Part shown: positions 34,881-46,530 of the stretch, one piece after another
Position numbering within the stretch: position 1 is the stretch's first letter
Layout: each line of letters starts with the position of its first letter
NCBI GenBank assembly: GCA_028753945.1
Contig: JAPNXP010000013.1
Coordinates: 1,364,001-1,428,000, forward strand
Length of the DNA stretch: 64,000 nt
Direction of reading: 5' to 3'
Origin: Hexactinellida sp. DTS-2022
Lineage: Eukaryota; Porifera; Hexactinellida
The notes under the pieces: model-generated
Told to the model about the DNA's origin: nothing
Databases searched by the model: none
The model's input: only the letters and a program-made list of their open reading frames with translations
Program-made: the position numbers and the translations under genes

Positions 34881-35279
34881 CAAGGTTGAAACCGAATAGT
34901 TGACCGAATAGTTGCTTGCCGATTATCTCAGAATCGGTCGCTTACCCAAATTCAGGTTTATTGGTTTTTTATGAACCCTGGTGTATTTAGCTCATCAAAT
35001 AAAAGCATTTGGCTTACCTGATGATAATACTTTGCTGATCTGATATTAGTATTCGGTTGAACAAATAGTAATATTCGGTTGACCGAATAGTAGAATTTGT
35101 CAACCGAATACTAACATATATTCAACAAAATATCATTATCAGGTGAAGCAAATACTTGTAGTTGTAGACATGGATATATATGCGGTCCAAAATGACAAAT
35201 AATACTGGGTTTCGGTAAGCGACCGATTCTTAGCTAATCGGAGAGCAACTATTTGGTCAACTATTCGGTTGCAACCTTG
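34881..35279. mobile_element. hAT MITE (CAAGGTTGAAACCGAATAG)
   Basis: TIRs CAAGGTTGAAACCGAATAG and complement of CTATTCGGTTGCAACCTTG; inverted similarity extends about 80 bp. The 8 bp target duplication GTACTTAT is exact (34873-34880 and 35280-35287). Confidence 0.9.
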
Positions 35280-36215
35280 GTACTTATGTGATTGGCGTAG
35301 CTAAATACATCAAGAATAGAAATAAACTGATGGAAGCCAAACTGGATTAATCAAGTATGCAATTTCGGAAATATTGTAGGTGAAGATTAAATCATCAAAC
35401 CTCAATATGTGCAATGATGCAGCAATTGGAGGTTACATTTTTGTTATTGCCTGGCTCAGATTAAATGCGAAAATTATAAAAATTTCTAGAGACATGCAAT
35501 ACATTCTGTTTTATAATGTGACAAAATTATTTGTCGATTGAACCAAAAGTGTAAGAGCTGAATCCGAATTAGTTCCAACGTGACGTCACATTCCCATAAA
35601 TCGGTATACGTATGCCTTGTGTATGTTGTATAATTATAGAAAATTGTGGGCGAATCGAATAAAAACTGAAAGAGTTATTCCCAAATATGTGCGTTTATAA
35701 CGTCATAATCCCGTTATTTCGCTTAGAAAACCAATAGATCGTTTTCAGCGTGTAAAATTACCCCTGCATGCCAATTTTAAGCTTTCTAGGACTCGTAGTC
35801 TTTCCTATTAATTCTGGATAAACACACACACACACACACACACACACATTTGCACTTTGCTATACCTGTGTTTGTACGATACACTATTTATGGTTGATTA
35901 GTGTAAGGACTAATTAATTAACTGTGTCACAATGAGGAGAAAAACGGGAATTCGTGAAATGCTATCAGGTGTAGAAATTTTGTGTACGTATAATGCTTTG
36001 AATTTTCTACAAATCGGGGCAAAATTGGGATGCTAATACAAAATACCTGTTTTTCGAAACTGTGACGTCATAATCCCGTCATTTTGTTTCAAAAACCAAT
36101 AGATCGTTGCCGCAGTACAAAATTACCCCTCTTTACAAATTTTGAGCATTCTGGGACTCGTAGTCTTTCCAATTAATTCTGGACAAACATCCACCCACAC
36201 ACACACACACACACG

Positions 36216-36316
36216 CAGGTCAATGTCCTCATATCCGGTTTTTGTCCTCATATCTGGGTTTTTGTCTTCACATCTATAGATACGAGGACAAGTTTTTGCG
36301 ATATGAGGACATCTTC

Positions 36317-36319
<3 letters not shown>
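36216..36319. mobile_element. 104 bp MITE inside a (CA)n tract
   Basis: Inverted ends CAGGTCAATGTCCTCATATC and complement of GATATGAGGACATCTTCCTG. CA repeats lie on both sides, so the target duplication cannot be told from the microsatellite. Confidence 0.7.

Positions 36320-36405
<86 letters not shown>
36320..36405. repeat. (AC)43 microsatellite
   Basis: An uninterrupted 86 bp AC run between the MITE and the Helitron 5' end. Confidence 0.97.
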
Positions 36406-36406
<1 letters not shown>

Positions 36407-36430
36407 CAATTCCTCTTTTAATAAATTGAT

Positions 36431-37187
36431 ATTCACACATGTAAACTTTATCAGACTAGCTTCAATATTTTATCTTATGAAAGGAAGTTCTATTCTATTC
36501 CAATGCTTATTCTTGTTTTAGTGTCAATATAACATGGTGAGTCATCATAATTTTTCCACATGTCGAATGATTTCTGTACACCAACAAATACTTTGGAAAT
36601 CGTAATTTCAAAAATTGTAGAAACATGTATTTTGACGATGTCACCTCAATGTGTTAAATATGTTAAGGTATACTCTTACAGAAGGCTATATATTTACATA
36701 TTGTTGTGTTATGGAATATATAATCTTAGTTTCCGTAATAGAAGCTTACTCGAAATCACATGATGAATCAATATTATTATCACAAGTTGAAACAATATAC
36801 GTAATTTTAGATTTACACTTTAAAATATGTCAGTGATTTCAATACTAGCCCACACTATTTAGTAGTCGGCACTGTATTATTTGATACATTCTAAAATTAG
36901 AGCTGTGTAATTACACGCGTGTAAGATTAATTGAATTATATATATACCTAATTTTATTGATTTATTGTGGTTATTTATATTTAGTTACTTTCATTATATT
37001 TTGTGGTTTTATAAATACTATAGTCATTGTGAAACTTAGCCAGTTGTAAGTGCTGTATATCGAATCCTCCAGGCTTATCCTATCTTTGTTATGGCAAATT
37101 ATATGCTAATTCACTAATAATTTTTCGTCTAATTTTTCGTGAATTCTTTTATGATTTGACAGTTTCATTATATTTCTTTTTCATTAG
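36431..37187. other. Unassigned, upstream of the first Ig exon
   Basis: AT-rich sequence with only short open frames. It ends in a pyrimidine-rich tract (TATTTCTTTTTCATTAG) that acts as a good splice acceptor for the next feature. It is probably intronic. Confidence 0.4.
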
Positions 37188-37442
37188 GCCAACAAATTCA
37201 TGTCTACTATGGGAATATTTTGAGATCTTCTGAAGAAAATGCTACACTTCATATTCAAGTTTCTATGGTCAATATTTCTTTATTTTGTGAATTGGAAAAT
37301 TTTTATCGGTGGGAAAAGAATGGTGTTGAAGTATCTCTTGATAGGAGGGTACACTTTCCATTTTTTTCTTATAATCATGGAGGTGTTTATTATTGTAAAG
37401 ATAACCTATCCCACTCTCTTTTTATTAATTTATACCCAACAG
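37188..37442 (+). CDS. Ig-like domain exon (phase 1-1)
   Basis: An acceptor CATTAG precedes 37188 and a donor ACAG|GTAGCC follows 37442. The exon is 255 nt with both splice phases 1, the usual arrangement for extracellular Ig domains. It encodes about 85 residues with the Ig hallmarks: a cysteine in ISLFCELENF, a tryptophan a few residues later in YRWEKNG, and GGVYYCKD with the second cysteine about 36 residues on. Two N-glycosylation sequons (NAT, NIS) suit a secreted or membrane protein. No signal peptide or membrane segment is seen, so only this exon of a larger gene is visible. It could pair with the exon at 57811. Confidence 0.62.
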
Positions 37443-38749
37443 GTAGCCATATATTCTTCCTTACATATTTATTGTATATTTTGTGTGAAGTACTATATTC
37501 AGGACTTTATCTACCAGGAAAGTTTTAATTCCCCAGGGATGGGGATATACTAGCTAATTCTCAACTTTTGTTTTGAAAATATTCCATTTCGCCCTGTCCC
37601 AGCTATTTCTGCAAATTTTAAAGTGTATATGTATATTTTATTTATTTATAATTAGCTTGATGAATAAGTAGCAACAGGGGCGGAAGAAGACTGTAATTTA
37701 CCTCTAATGAACGTTTGGATACGTCCCTACACAACAACAACAAAAAGAATGACCTAATAACCTAATAATTAGGATTTAATCAAAATATCTTAGTTCAATG
37801 GTTCCCAATCCCCCCAGGGAGGAATTGCACATATACTTAGATGTTCGCTTAAGTGTAATTGTTTAATATTTAGTTCGAATCATTCGCTATCAATAATGCT
37901 CGCTTTAGACAATAAAATTAATTCCATTCAATTCATTATTTCAAGATTTTACAAATATGGATTTCGAGAAAAATTCAGGGCTTTTCATGAGTCACCGAGT
38001 CATTTGACTAGTGACAAAATTCTGTGACTCGAGTCACCAAATTCTGACTCGATGACTCGTGGTGACTCGCGAGTCATCGAGTCAATCAATTGACTCGTGA
38101 AAAGCCCTTGAAAAATCCCCGATATCGATTTGATATATTGGAAAAATCCCATGTACGGATAAAATATCACGATATTAAAAAATCACGATTTCTTGGAATT
38201 TCCGATATTTTTCGATATTATTGAAGACCGATATATCGATTTCAATCCTTGATTGTTGTATGTGTCTTATGATATTTACTACTTAACTGTCACTGAATAA
38301 TTATCATTGAGTGATAACAGTTCAGTAACTATTTAACTGTTTAAAAGACTCATCCAAAATTATATTTAAGCTTCATCACTCACTGACAAATAAGTACCAT
38401 ACTATCCAGACTAGATGTGTTGGTTAGGACAAAGTAGTATCAACCTTTTCACTGTCATGAAAATTATTTCGTTTTAAAGCTCGGGAGGAATTCTCAGGAA
38501 AAAATCTAGTGGGTATTTCCTTAATTTTTTCGAAAAGATTGATAACCACAATATTAGATTATTTAGTTATGCGTATAAGCTTTGCAGGCGAAATGTTTAT
38601 TTCGCGTGTATTCTGCTCCAACTATTGTGATTGGAGAATTTTAGATTGTCTAATGGTTTCATGTCTCGACATATCAGGGTTGAAATAGTTTGAGAGTTTC
38701 AAAATTTCTCCCTCGATAGCACCAATTAATTAAAATTATTTATGGAATA
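37443..38749. other. Probable intron with a small hAT-like MITE
   Basis: No coding sequence is supported. A MITE lies at 37976-38110. The stretch 38110-38250 is rich in ATATCGAT in both orientations and looks like another decayed inverted-repeat element. CAATGGTTCCCAATCC near 37797 and GATTGATAACCAC near 38540 may be the worn ends of an outer hAT element. Confidence 0.4.
37976..38110. mobile_element. hAT-like MITE made of GACTCG repeats
   Basis: Ends CAGGGCTTTTCATGAGTCA and complement of TGACTCGTGAAAAGCCCTTG. The interior is a dense set of GAGTCA/TGACTC in both senses. The flanks share GAAAAAT, close to an 8 bp duplication. Confidence 0.7.
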
Positions 38750-38906
38750 CAGTAGAACTTGGTTAGTACGTATCTCCTAGGGAGATAAAAATTAGTGCGG
38801 ATTATCCGAGTGTACGTAGTTACCGAGTTGACACTACATAGAGATACATATAATTGACAAAATTTGTTTGTTTCACAAATTAGTACGTACTAACCCAGTT
38901 CTACTG
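38750..38906. mobile_element. pogo-like MITE (CAGTAGAACTTGGTTAGTAC)
   Basis: TIRs CAGTAGAACTTGGTTAGTAC and complement of GTACTAACCCAGTTCTACTG, TA flanks, 157 bp. Confidence 0.87.
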
Positions 38907-39929
38907 TAGGTTATCTAATTGTAGTAACAGTATGAACTATTAATATCCAGGAAAACTGTCATACATCAAATTATGTACAAACGGGCTGGAGGCAATATAA
39001 ACTCGTCCTCCCTTTATCAGTTCTGCTGAGGATTTTTGTTTATTCTAATTGCAGATAACTTTCTTAATTGAATAGATTTGATGTTGAATTTTCTATAGAC
39101 TACTCAAGTGGAAGCAGCTTATTCGGGACGGGACATTATATCCCATTTTTTGGTTTTCTCAATTAACTGATGTAAATTATCTATTAGACATGAATCCGTT
39201 TATTAAATTTGGTACCGATTAAGCGAATTTCCCTATTACCAATTAAGCGGCTTCCACTATATTCCTAAGAATTGATGTTAAATTTGGTTTCGAAAAATAT
39301 TTGACCTTGTCCCGCAATGAAGGGTATTTATCTCAAAGGAGTTATGATGGGAATTTTTATATGAGTACCCTTTGCTATGGTTTACCCGAAAAGGAATATT
39401 TCCTAGAATTGTAAAAACTAAATTTATTTTTTATGCATCAACATATTGTAAAAATTTGGGAAATCTTAACAAATCATGGAAAATATTGTTAGAATAAAAG
39501 ATATATTCTAAAATTTGAATTTACATCTGTGCCGACAGCATTTTTCCCTAGGAGGTCATATTCCCTATTTTGATCGTTGAGTGATATATACTATGATCTG
39601 ACTTGAAAGTTGCATTGGTTGCTTGATAGTGCCCCATGAGTATTTCGAGATTCAGATTGATTGACCGAAATTTTCTTCTTTATTTGAAGCAACAACGGTT
39701 GTACAGAAGGGTGCTATAATACACGCCATTGCAAAAAACATCCAATTTATGGAATACTTTTGTATTTCGCGTTCTAGATCCGAAAAAGTAATATTTCTGT
39801 ATGATGACTGATGACATCATAATTTATAGAAATCTTGGTCAATTTGACTTCACAAAGCTCGCCCGTTTACACTTAGTTTCAGAATTACCTACATTAAATG
39901 GTTTGTTAATTCTAGTGTGGGGGTACAGG
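38907..39929. other. Unassigned AT-rich sequence
   Basis: I see no gene. A 103-codon frame from 39801 runs through the MITE that follows and is therefore not credible as a gene. GACTCAAGTGG-type fragments near 39110-39260 resemble pogo MITE ends, without a matching partner. Confidence 0.35.
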
Positions 39930-40163
39930 CAGGGGCGTACTGTGACCATTTTGAGTGGGGATGAAACTTCTTGGTTTACCGACGAACATGCATTGGTGCT
40001 ATACGTGGAGGTAGATAGAACAGTTTACCCACAGGTTTCATCAACAAGAATCACCGAAATTACTGTTAATCGATCAGTTTTACCGACAACCCAGGAATTA
40101 CCGATCAGATAGGCGAAAAGTGGGCGTGCAGCACCTCCCATACCCCCGTACGGAACGCCCCTG
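39930..40163. mobile_element. hAT MITE (CAGGGGCGTACTG)
   Basis: Ends CAGGGGCGTACTGTGACC and complement of CCGTACGGAACGCCCCTG. The 8 bp target duplication GGTACAGG is exact (39922-39929 and 40164-40171). Length 234 bp. Confidence 0.9.
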
Positions 40164-40484
40164 GGTACAGGGGTTTACCTAGGTAACTGGCCGGCACCTT
40201 AATTGCCAGCCAGGCATTGCTTGAGGTTCCAAGTGTTATTCGATTTAGGTGCCGGGTTGGCACTTAAATTGGTAGCCAGATTTTCTAGACAGAAATTCGT
40301 GTTTAGGTTCCGTACAAACTTTATCTCCTTCAAATATTTCCGCATCATTGAATTATACCGGCATAAGCGTCGAATTCGGGGGGCGCCCCCCCTAGATTTT
40401 TAAGCTGAGGGATGTCTAGTACTAATAATCTATTATTTATACTATATACAGTTCAATCTCAATCATCCGAACATGCATCCTTGT

Positions 40485-40990
40485 CCTAGTTACTGTGCCG
40501 ACTATACTATAGTATAGTGGCCCAGTATTGGTCTTAGTGCTTTGGTATATTATTACAGTGCCGACTATACTATAGTATAGTGGCCCAGTTGGTATATTAT
40601 TATTATTTTCCTTCCGTATCTTCTCCACAGAACAGAGTACGTATTATTAACTAAGAGCCCAAATTTTCAGGATATGTGTCTCATGGGTTACAGATGTGCA
40701 CCTGGGGTCAGGATTTTTGCTTACAGTTTTTTCCACACATTTTTGCACCTGTTTAATATTAAAACAGGCACAATAAATAGTACCCGAATATTCAATTTAT
40801 ATGCATTCGATATAGAATTTAATTCTACACCTTTTCACAGTGCACTAATTTTCAAATTGGGCTTCGTTTGTGCCACAATTGTGTTGCATATTCCCTTTGT
40901 TTACTAACACTTCAGTTCAATTGAAAGTGTTAAATCTAATTCTCTTGTTTCAACTTATGATAATTATATTGATTCAACTTGTGAGATCGA
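40485..40990 (-). repeat. Dispersed repeat with 18 bp palindromic units and (AAT)n tail
   Basis: Two units of GTGCCGACTATACTATAG...GTGGCCCAG lie at 40497-40588, each holding the palindrome ACTATACTATAGTATAGT. After a (ATT) run comes a conserved block (CAGGATATGTGTCTCATGGG, then GCACCTGGGG), and then a segment shared with 45775-46010. On the minus strand the (AAT)n would be a 3' tail, suggesting a retroposon. No reverse transcriptase is seen. Confidence 0.6.
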
Positions 40991-40999
40991 GTAGGCTTC

Positions 41000-41700
41000 T
41001 ATTTCCAATTGAAAACTAAGATTTTACATTCGATGACAACGACAGATTATGTGATTATATTTCTTTCTGCTTAGAATATTCTTGCACAATGGATACATGA
41101 CATATTTAATTCTAATTAATTCGCTCTGTGTTTAACTTATATAGACGGTTCCAATTAAATTATTGGGGTTATTGAGTGCGCTGAATTCAAATATGATAGT
41201 GAAATTAAATTTAAATTAATAATTGGAAATGCGGAAATGGTTCGATTTTTCCAAAATAGGAAATAGTTCGACTTTCATTTTTGTTTTGTTGGACCATGGA
41301 TTCAAGCCGGGATTTTCTCATTTTCATGGTGCAGCAACACTAAAAAATTCGAACTATTTCCTATTTTGGTTTTTCGAACAATTTCCGGTTTTGGTTTTTC
41401 GAACCATTTCCAGCATACCCTTCGTTTATTTTGCTCTACATAATAGTGGTGTTAATTATTAATAAATTAATACAATATTTATACTAATTTGCTAAATTTC
41501 ATTAATCTCAGAGATGAATCAAGGTAGAAATAAACTTTCAATTTATCAATTGTCCTTATGGTACCTACCACCTATACAAGTGGGTATTTACACCTTGAGG
41601 TGATGATGACATCGTCAAAAATTGTGTTTTACAATTTTGTGAATTCTATATTTCGAATGTGTTGGTTGGTGTTGGGCGATCACCAACAAGCACATAAAAA
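41000..41700. other. Unassigned AT-rich sequence
   Basis: No supported gene. The short frame at 41223-41462 repeats TTTTGGTTTTTCGAAC phrases and looks like repeat sequence. Confidence 0.3.
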
Positions 41701-41826
41701 AAATCCCAAATTGCAGCCTGCCCCGACGCATGTTCCTTTGGTGGCACTTAATTTTGTTGGTTGTTTATAGATAGTGCCTCCAAAGGAACATGCTGCCGGC
41801 ACAGGCTGCAATTTTGGATTTTTATT
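41701..41826. mobile_element. Palindromic MITE (TTGCAGCCTG...CAGGCTGCAA)
   Basis: Inverted ends of about 45 bp, containing AAATTGCAGCCTG, CCGACGCATG and TTCCTTTGG, meet around a short centre. Relatives are at about 45648-45775 and, much degraded, at 18331-18430. Ends and target duplication are not clear because both sides run into A/T tracts. Confidence 0.75.
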
Positions 41827-41844
41827 GCTATTCCGCTTTGTATA

Positions 41845-41920
41845 GACTACCTCGATTATCCGGATTGTATATTATCCGACAATTTACCGGTCCCAACCAG
41901 TTCGGATAATCGAAGTTGTG
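41845..41920. repeat. Worn pogo-like MITE (CTCGATTATCCG)
   Basis: CTACCTCGATTATCCGGA and TTCGGATAATCGAAGT form the ends of a short inverted repeat. The CAG termini and TA flanks are lost. Confidence 0.5.
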
Positions 41921-42348
41921 CTGCATAAACATTTGGTATCTCAGCTTTGTAGATATGAAATTATTGGAAAATCGTCATTAGTAATTTCTTATCTCGCCCC
42001 CCCCCCCCCAAGATTTTTGCGATTTTATGATAAATTATACCCCCATGTATTCCGTTCTTGTATTATGGCTTACACCTTTGGGTGCCGTGACGTTTACTTC
42101 CATAAATGAAGGCTAGCCCAGAAAAACCTAGATAAAACTTGTTGGGGACCTAACTGCACTTTCAGTCTCAATTTAATTATTCCTATATTCCTAATGTATT
42201 CGAGGATGACAGGGAGTAGAATAGCTAACGGAATGTTTTGTATTTGGTATTCATTCTCTCCTACCTATCTATGATTGAGGTATTCATTATACCATTGGGA
42301 ACGCGCATGCACCTTTTTCTTTAAGTGCATAAAAAAAGGAAGTACTAG

Positions 42349-43328
42349 CAGGGTTGCCAACCCTCCCGGCCTTTTTTCTCTCATCCTCCCGATCTCCCGC
42401 CAAACTTTTCAAACTCCTGCTTTTTTGGAAATTGTTTCTATATTTTTATTTTATATATTTTAAATAACTTGATTTTTTGCTAAAATTATTCAAGACACGA
42501 GTACCAAGTTTTGTTCTACTTATATATTTGCAAGTTATTGGTTGAGATTCTTTGGCCCCCTTATTAATACACTGTACTATAATTTTAAATTTCGAATTTG
42601 GAAGAAATTCTTAAATATATCTCGGGTGTCCTTGTGCTTACATCCTCCACAAAGTTATTATACTAGGTATGTACGATGATGAATTTTTTCACCGTTTAGT
42701 TTATATGTCGATCTATCCAACAACGGGTGAAATAAGCTTTACAACACATTACAAAAATTTATGGCCTAATCGTCATGAAATTTCTTGAAATCTCAAGAAA
42801 AAGGTCTTTAAATTACTAGAACTTTTGAATATATTTAACTCACTACATTTACGTATATCTAATAAAAAAACATACTTTGTAAAAAAAATATAGTTGGTTA
42901 ATCTAACTATTTCGCTTTTGTTGTGATTTATTGCATACATTGGGAGAATACGAGATACGAGGTAAATTATTTTATAGATATAACTAGAAAAAAGCGTTTC
43001 CTAATTGTAGATATTCAAACATAAAAATAATCATGTTGTATCATTCCATTCGTGATAGATTCAAAGAATAGTATATACAGTCGACTCCGCTTATTAGATT
43101 TACTGCTTAATTGGGTCAAAATTTCATAGGATTTTGGGACGAATTTCATTTTGGCTTAAAATATTTTCGGTTAATAGAATTCCCCGCTTAATCGGGTCAA
43201 AGCGGCCAGGTCCCGAGGTGACTCTATTAAGCGGAGTCGACTGTATTTTGAGTCCCTCGCTATTTTGGTAAAACTCCCGCCAAAATGTCAAAACCTCCCG
43301 CTTTTTGGTTTTCATAGGTTGGCACCCT
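42349..43328. mobile_element. hAT element (CAGGGTTGCCAAC family), larger member
   Basis: Ends CAGGGTTGCCAACCCTCCCG and complement of GGTTGGCACCC; the interior near both ends repeats CTCCCG. GTACTAG flanks both sides (seven bases clearly matched). It contains the pogo-like MITE at 43078-43243. No transposase is seen. Confidence 0.78.
43078..43243. mobile_element. pogo-like MITE (CAGTCGACTCCGCTTA), nested
   Basis: TIRs CAGTCGACTCCGCTTATTAG and complement, TA flanks; sister of 6411-6578. Confidence 0.9.
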
Positions 43329-43628
43329 TGTACTAGGATGATAAGAAATATTATCGGTTAAATGTATGTACTTAGTTTTTTCATCGAACTCTCAAAGTAA
43401 TAGAAATAAATATGATCAAAATCTTCCAAGGTTCGCATCACTATACGTTTAATATCATGGAAAATATCCTGTGAATTTGACGAGTGTTAAGTTGGCGCAG
43501 TATTCAACTGAGCACAGATCAAATCGAAATTTGAGGCACAGCCCACATTTGAATTTGGCCAAAAATTAAACTCCTTAAAGGGAGATAGTGACGTTTAGGA
43601 ATCTAGATTTTTTACATTATGTGTGAGC

Positions 43629-44170
43629 CATAGGCGACGATTCGTGGAAATTATTGAGGGGGCGAGATTTTTTTAAATCTTCAGAGATTTATTCACTATT
43701 ATTATAGTTCATTGAACTCCCATTGTTAAGAAGTCGGATATAACGAAATCCCGCTTATAACTAAATGAGGATTTTCCCCAGAGAACTAAATGAGGATTTT
43801 CCCCAGAGCACTTAATGCATTTTAATTATTATCGACTTACTTAATGAATATCCGGATATAACGAAGGAATTCACAGCACCCAAATACTTAGATATAACGA
43901 TATTTTGCTGTATATCAAGTGACATATGAGTTTATTAATGTATAACTAAATTCTTGAAACCATATAATGAATGTTTATGGTAAACATCAATTTTGTAATA
44001 GCAGTGTGCAATATTCAACACTATTTCACTTAGTTGATGTCGATAATAAATATTTAATGGGGGAGATTTAGATATTATTGGGGGGGCGAAAAGGTACCTT
44101 CGCTCCCTTTAGATATTATTGGGGGGGGGGGGCAATCGCCCCCCCTGCCCCCCCAGGATCGACGCCTATG
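43629..44170. mobile_element. hAT MITE with CATAGGCG ends
   Basis: TIRs CATAGGCGACGAT and complement of ATCGACGCCTATG. The 8 bp target duplication GTGTGAGC is exact (43621-43628 and 44171-44178). The interior has a worn GATATAACG inverted repeat (43735-43905) with a 24 bp tandem duplication, and G/C runs near 44124-44155. Confidence 0.88.
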
Positions 44171-44464
44171 GTGTGAGCACTAAAATCTTTTTTGACAAAC
44201 AATTTTTGGAAATTAAACTATGCGATGTTTCTTATGCCAAAATATTAATTAAAATACAAAATTGATTTTCCTAAGAAATACTATTGAAATAATTTTGCAC
44301 TTATTTACTGATCACGTCATTACCCTTTTAATACATTTTCAACTGAGCATACTTCAAATTATAATTTTAGACACTTCCCATTGTTGGAACTGGACAAAAT
44401 GGTGTCATTCAATAGAGGAGCCATGTACGTTTATTTTCCCGATGAGATAACTATATATATAACA

Positions 44465-45400
44465 TTTACTGTGCCGACTATAGTATAGTATAGTGGACTG
44501 GCCCAGTACTAATCTTACTGCCTTGGTTAGTTAATAATACTGTGCCGACTAAACTATAGTATAGTTGCCCAGTTCTAATCTTACTGCCTTGGTTATTATT
44601 ATTATTATTATTATTATTACTGTCCCGACTATATACTATAGCATAGTGGCCCCCAGTATTGGTCTTAGTGCTTTGGTTTATTATTGTTATTTCCCTTCCA
44701 TATACTCTCCACAGAACAGAGTTTAATGAATTAAAAGCCCAGATTTTCAGGATATGTGTCTCATGGGTTACAGATGTGCACCTGGGGCCACGATTTTTAC
44801 TGTGCCGACTATACAATAGTATAGTGGCCCAGTTCTAATATTACTGCCTTTATTTTTATTTTTATAATAATACTGTGCCGACTATACTATAGTATAGTGG
44901 CCCAGATCTAAACTTACTGCATTTAATATTATTATTATTTTTTCTCCGTAGACGGTGCCCTGGCCAGAGCTTTATAGTTGATGGGCTGAAACTTGTAATG
45001 TAGGTGCGATGGGACCGTCTAATTCTCACCTGGGGTTACGATTTTTGATTAACAAATTTTGGACACATCTTTAATACCTTTCAAAATTTGTCTGGTCTAT
45101 AACTCAAATAATGTTTTACTACACCCCCAATTTTATTTTACCATTGGATTTATCATAAAATTCTGCGCCTGATGGGATAAGTAAATTTTTTAATAATGGG
45201 TTTAATTTCTGCCATAAATGGGGGTTGCAATTTCTTTGTTTACCCACACTTCAATTTCAGTAAAACTGTTAAATCTAATTCCATTGTTTCAACTTGTAAT
45301 AATTATGTTGATTTAACTTGTTAAATCCACTCTATTGATTCAACTTGCGATAATTATATTGATTTAACTTATAAATTCAAGCTGGATTCTATTAAATTGT
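44465..45400 (-). repeat. Dispersed repeat array with 18 bp palindromic units
   Basis: Five GTGCCGACTA...TAGT...GCCCAG units (about 44471, 44541, 44622, 44801, 44874) alternate with (ATT)n runs and with the conserved CAGGATATGTGTCTCATGGG block also present at 40670. The last part shares TTTCAACTTG-type sequence with 40950 and 45990. The palindrome ACTATACTATAGTATAGT is intact in some units and altered in others. Confidence 0.6.
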
Positions 45401-45647
45401 AGTACTACTATACACTGGATAAAATAAAATAATATAATACAAGGAATTTGTTGACTTTGCTGGATAACATTGCTAAAATAAATAACCAATAATATAATTT
45501 ATTATCAATACATAATGAATGAATGGCATTAAACTCAAGATTGTTTATGGAGAAACAGACTTCAAATTTATCTACCGTTCCTTGTGACTCGGACCAATTA
45601 ACAAATGGTTCTTGACACCTTGTTGCGTTGATGACTTGGCGAAAAAA

Positions 45648-45775
45648 ATTCAAAAATTGCAGCCTGTGCCGACAGCTTGTTCCTTTGGAGGCATTATCAA
45701 TGAACCATCACCAAAATATAGTGCCACCATAGGAACATGCGTCGGAATAGGCTGCAATTTTGGATTTTTTATTAC
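45648..45775. mobile_element. Palindromic MITE, TTGCAGCCTG family, second copy
   Basis: AAAATTGCAGCCTGTGCCGAC at the left and GTCGGAATAGGCTGCAATTT at the right form the inverted ends, as in 41701-41826. Confidence 0.7.
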
Positions 45776-46009
45776 AAATTTTGGGCACATTTTTGCACCT
45801 TTTTAATGTTAGAAAAAGAACAATAAATTGTGCGCGAATATTCAAATTATATGCATTCGATAGAGAAATTAATTCTACTCCTTGTCACAGTGCACGAATT
45901 TTCAAATTTCGGTTCATTTGTGCCACTATTGAGTTGCAAATTCCTTTTGTTTACTGACACTTCAGTTCGATTGAAGTGTTAAATCTAATTCTATTGTTTC
46001 AACTTGTGA
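45776..46009. repeat. Dispersed repeat, sister of 40725-40960
   Basis: The sequence runs parallel to 40725-40960 (for example TTTTGCACCT, TATGCATTCGATA, CACAGTGCAC). The frames in both copies give similar peptides only because the DNA is shared. Confidence 0.65.
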
Positions 46010-46232
46010 AAACTGCTAATCCATACTAATAAACCCTCGAATTTAATTGGCTAACAAATTTTGTCACCTTCAAATGTTAATATTTCTCTTCAAAAACCAA
46101 TAGATCGTTGTCGCAGTATAAAATTACCCCTGTATACAAATTTTCAGCTTTCTGGGACTCGTAGTCTTTCCAATTAATTCTGGACAAACACACAAACAAA
46201 CAAACAAACAACAATTCCTCTTTTTATATATA
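46010..46232 (-). mobile_element. A-type Helitron 5' fragment
   Basis: A minus-strand 5' end (TATATAAAAAGAGGAATTG), then GTTTG repeats and the GACTACGAGTCCC block, closely matching 2800-3009. It breaks off near 46010. Confidence 0.6.
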
Positions 46233-46357
46233 GATTATTAATTTTGTCGAAATTGATTTCCCCCTTATATTCCCGAAATTTCCCCCCAGGGGGAAATTTC
46301 CCCCCGGTTAAGAACCACTGGTCTAGATGAAACCCTGTATATATATATATATTTATA

Positions 46358-46530
46358 TAGTGGACTCCGCTTAATATAACCACCGGTTAATTGATTTCAT
46401 TGCTTATTCGGGTAAAGATTTCACAGGAATTAGAAGACGGATTACTTAAAATATTTTCAGTTAAATTATTTCTCCTCTTAATCGGGTCAAAGCGACCTGC
46501 TGGTCCCGAGGTGACTCTATTAATTATGTA
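46358..46530. mobile_element. Worn pogo-like MITE (ACTCCGCTTAA family)
   Basis: The left end GTGGACTCCGCTTAATATAA and interior GGTCCCGAGGTGACTCTATTA match 43078-43243, but the right terminus is missing. Confidence 0.65.

Larger units (their letters stand above)
34098..35850 (-). mobile_element. A-type Helitron-like element, expanded or composite
   Basis: At 34098-34235 lies an A-type 3' end on the minus strand (ACGAGCCCTTCGG, two GCGAAGC-type palindromes, CCGCTTCGCC). At 35700-35850 lies the matching A-type 5' block (AGACTACGAGTCC equivalent, then a CA run). If these are one unit it has been stretched by the hAT MITE at 34881-35279 and other sequence, including a hairpin at 34491-34547. They could instead be two separate fragments. 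Confidence 0.4.
35824..36430 (-). mobile_element. A-type Helitron 5' fragment with CA microsatellites
   Basis: On the minus strand a 5' end (TATTAAAAGAGGAATTG, near 36421) is followed by a long TG run, then the GACTACGAGTCCC block (about 36160-36172), and fades near 36060. A second, similar 5' block ends in a CA run at 35824-35848. The open frames of alternating Cys-Val or Thr-His here come only from the CA repeats. Confidence 0.55.

Noticed and set aside
36123..36440. Frames rich in alternating Cys-Val or Thr-His
   Set aside because: They are translations of the CA/TG microsatellite.
39801..40112. 103-codon plus-strand frame
   Set aside because: It runs into a hAT MITE with an exact target duplication at 39930, so the frame is fortuitous.
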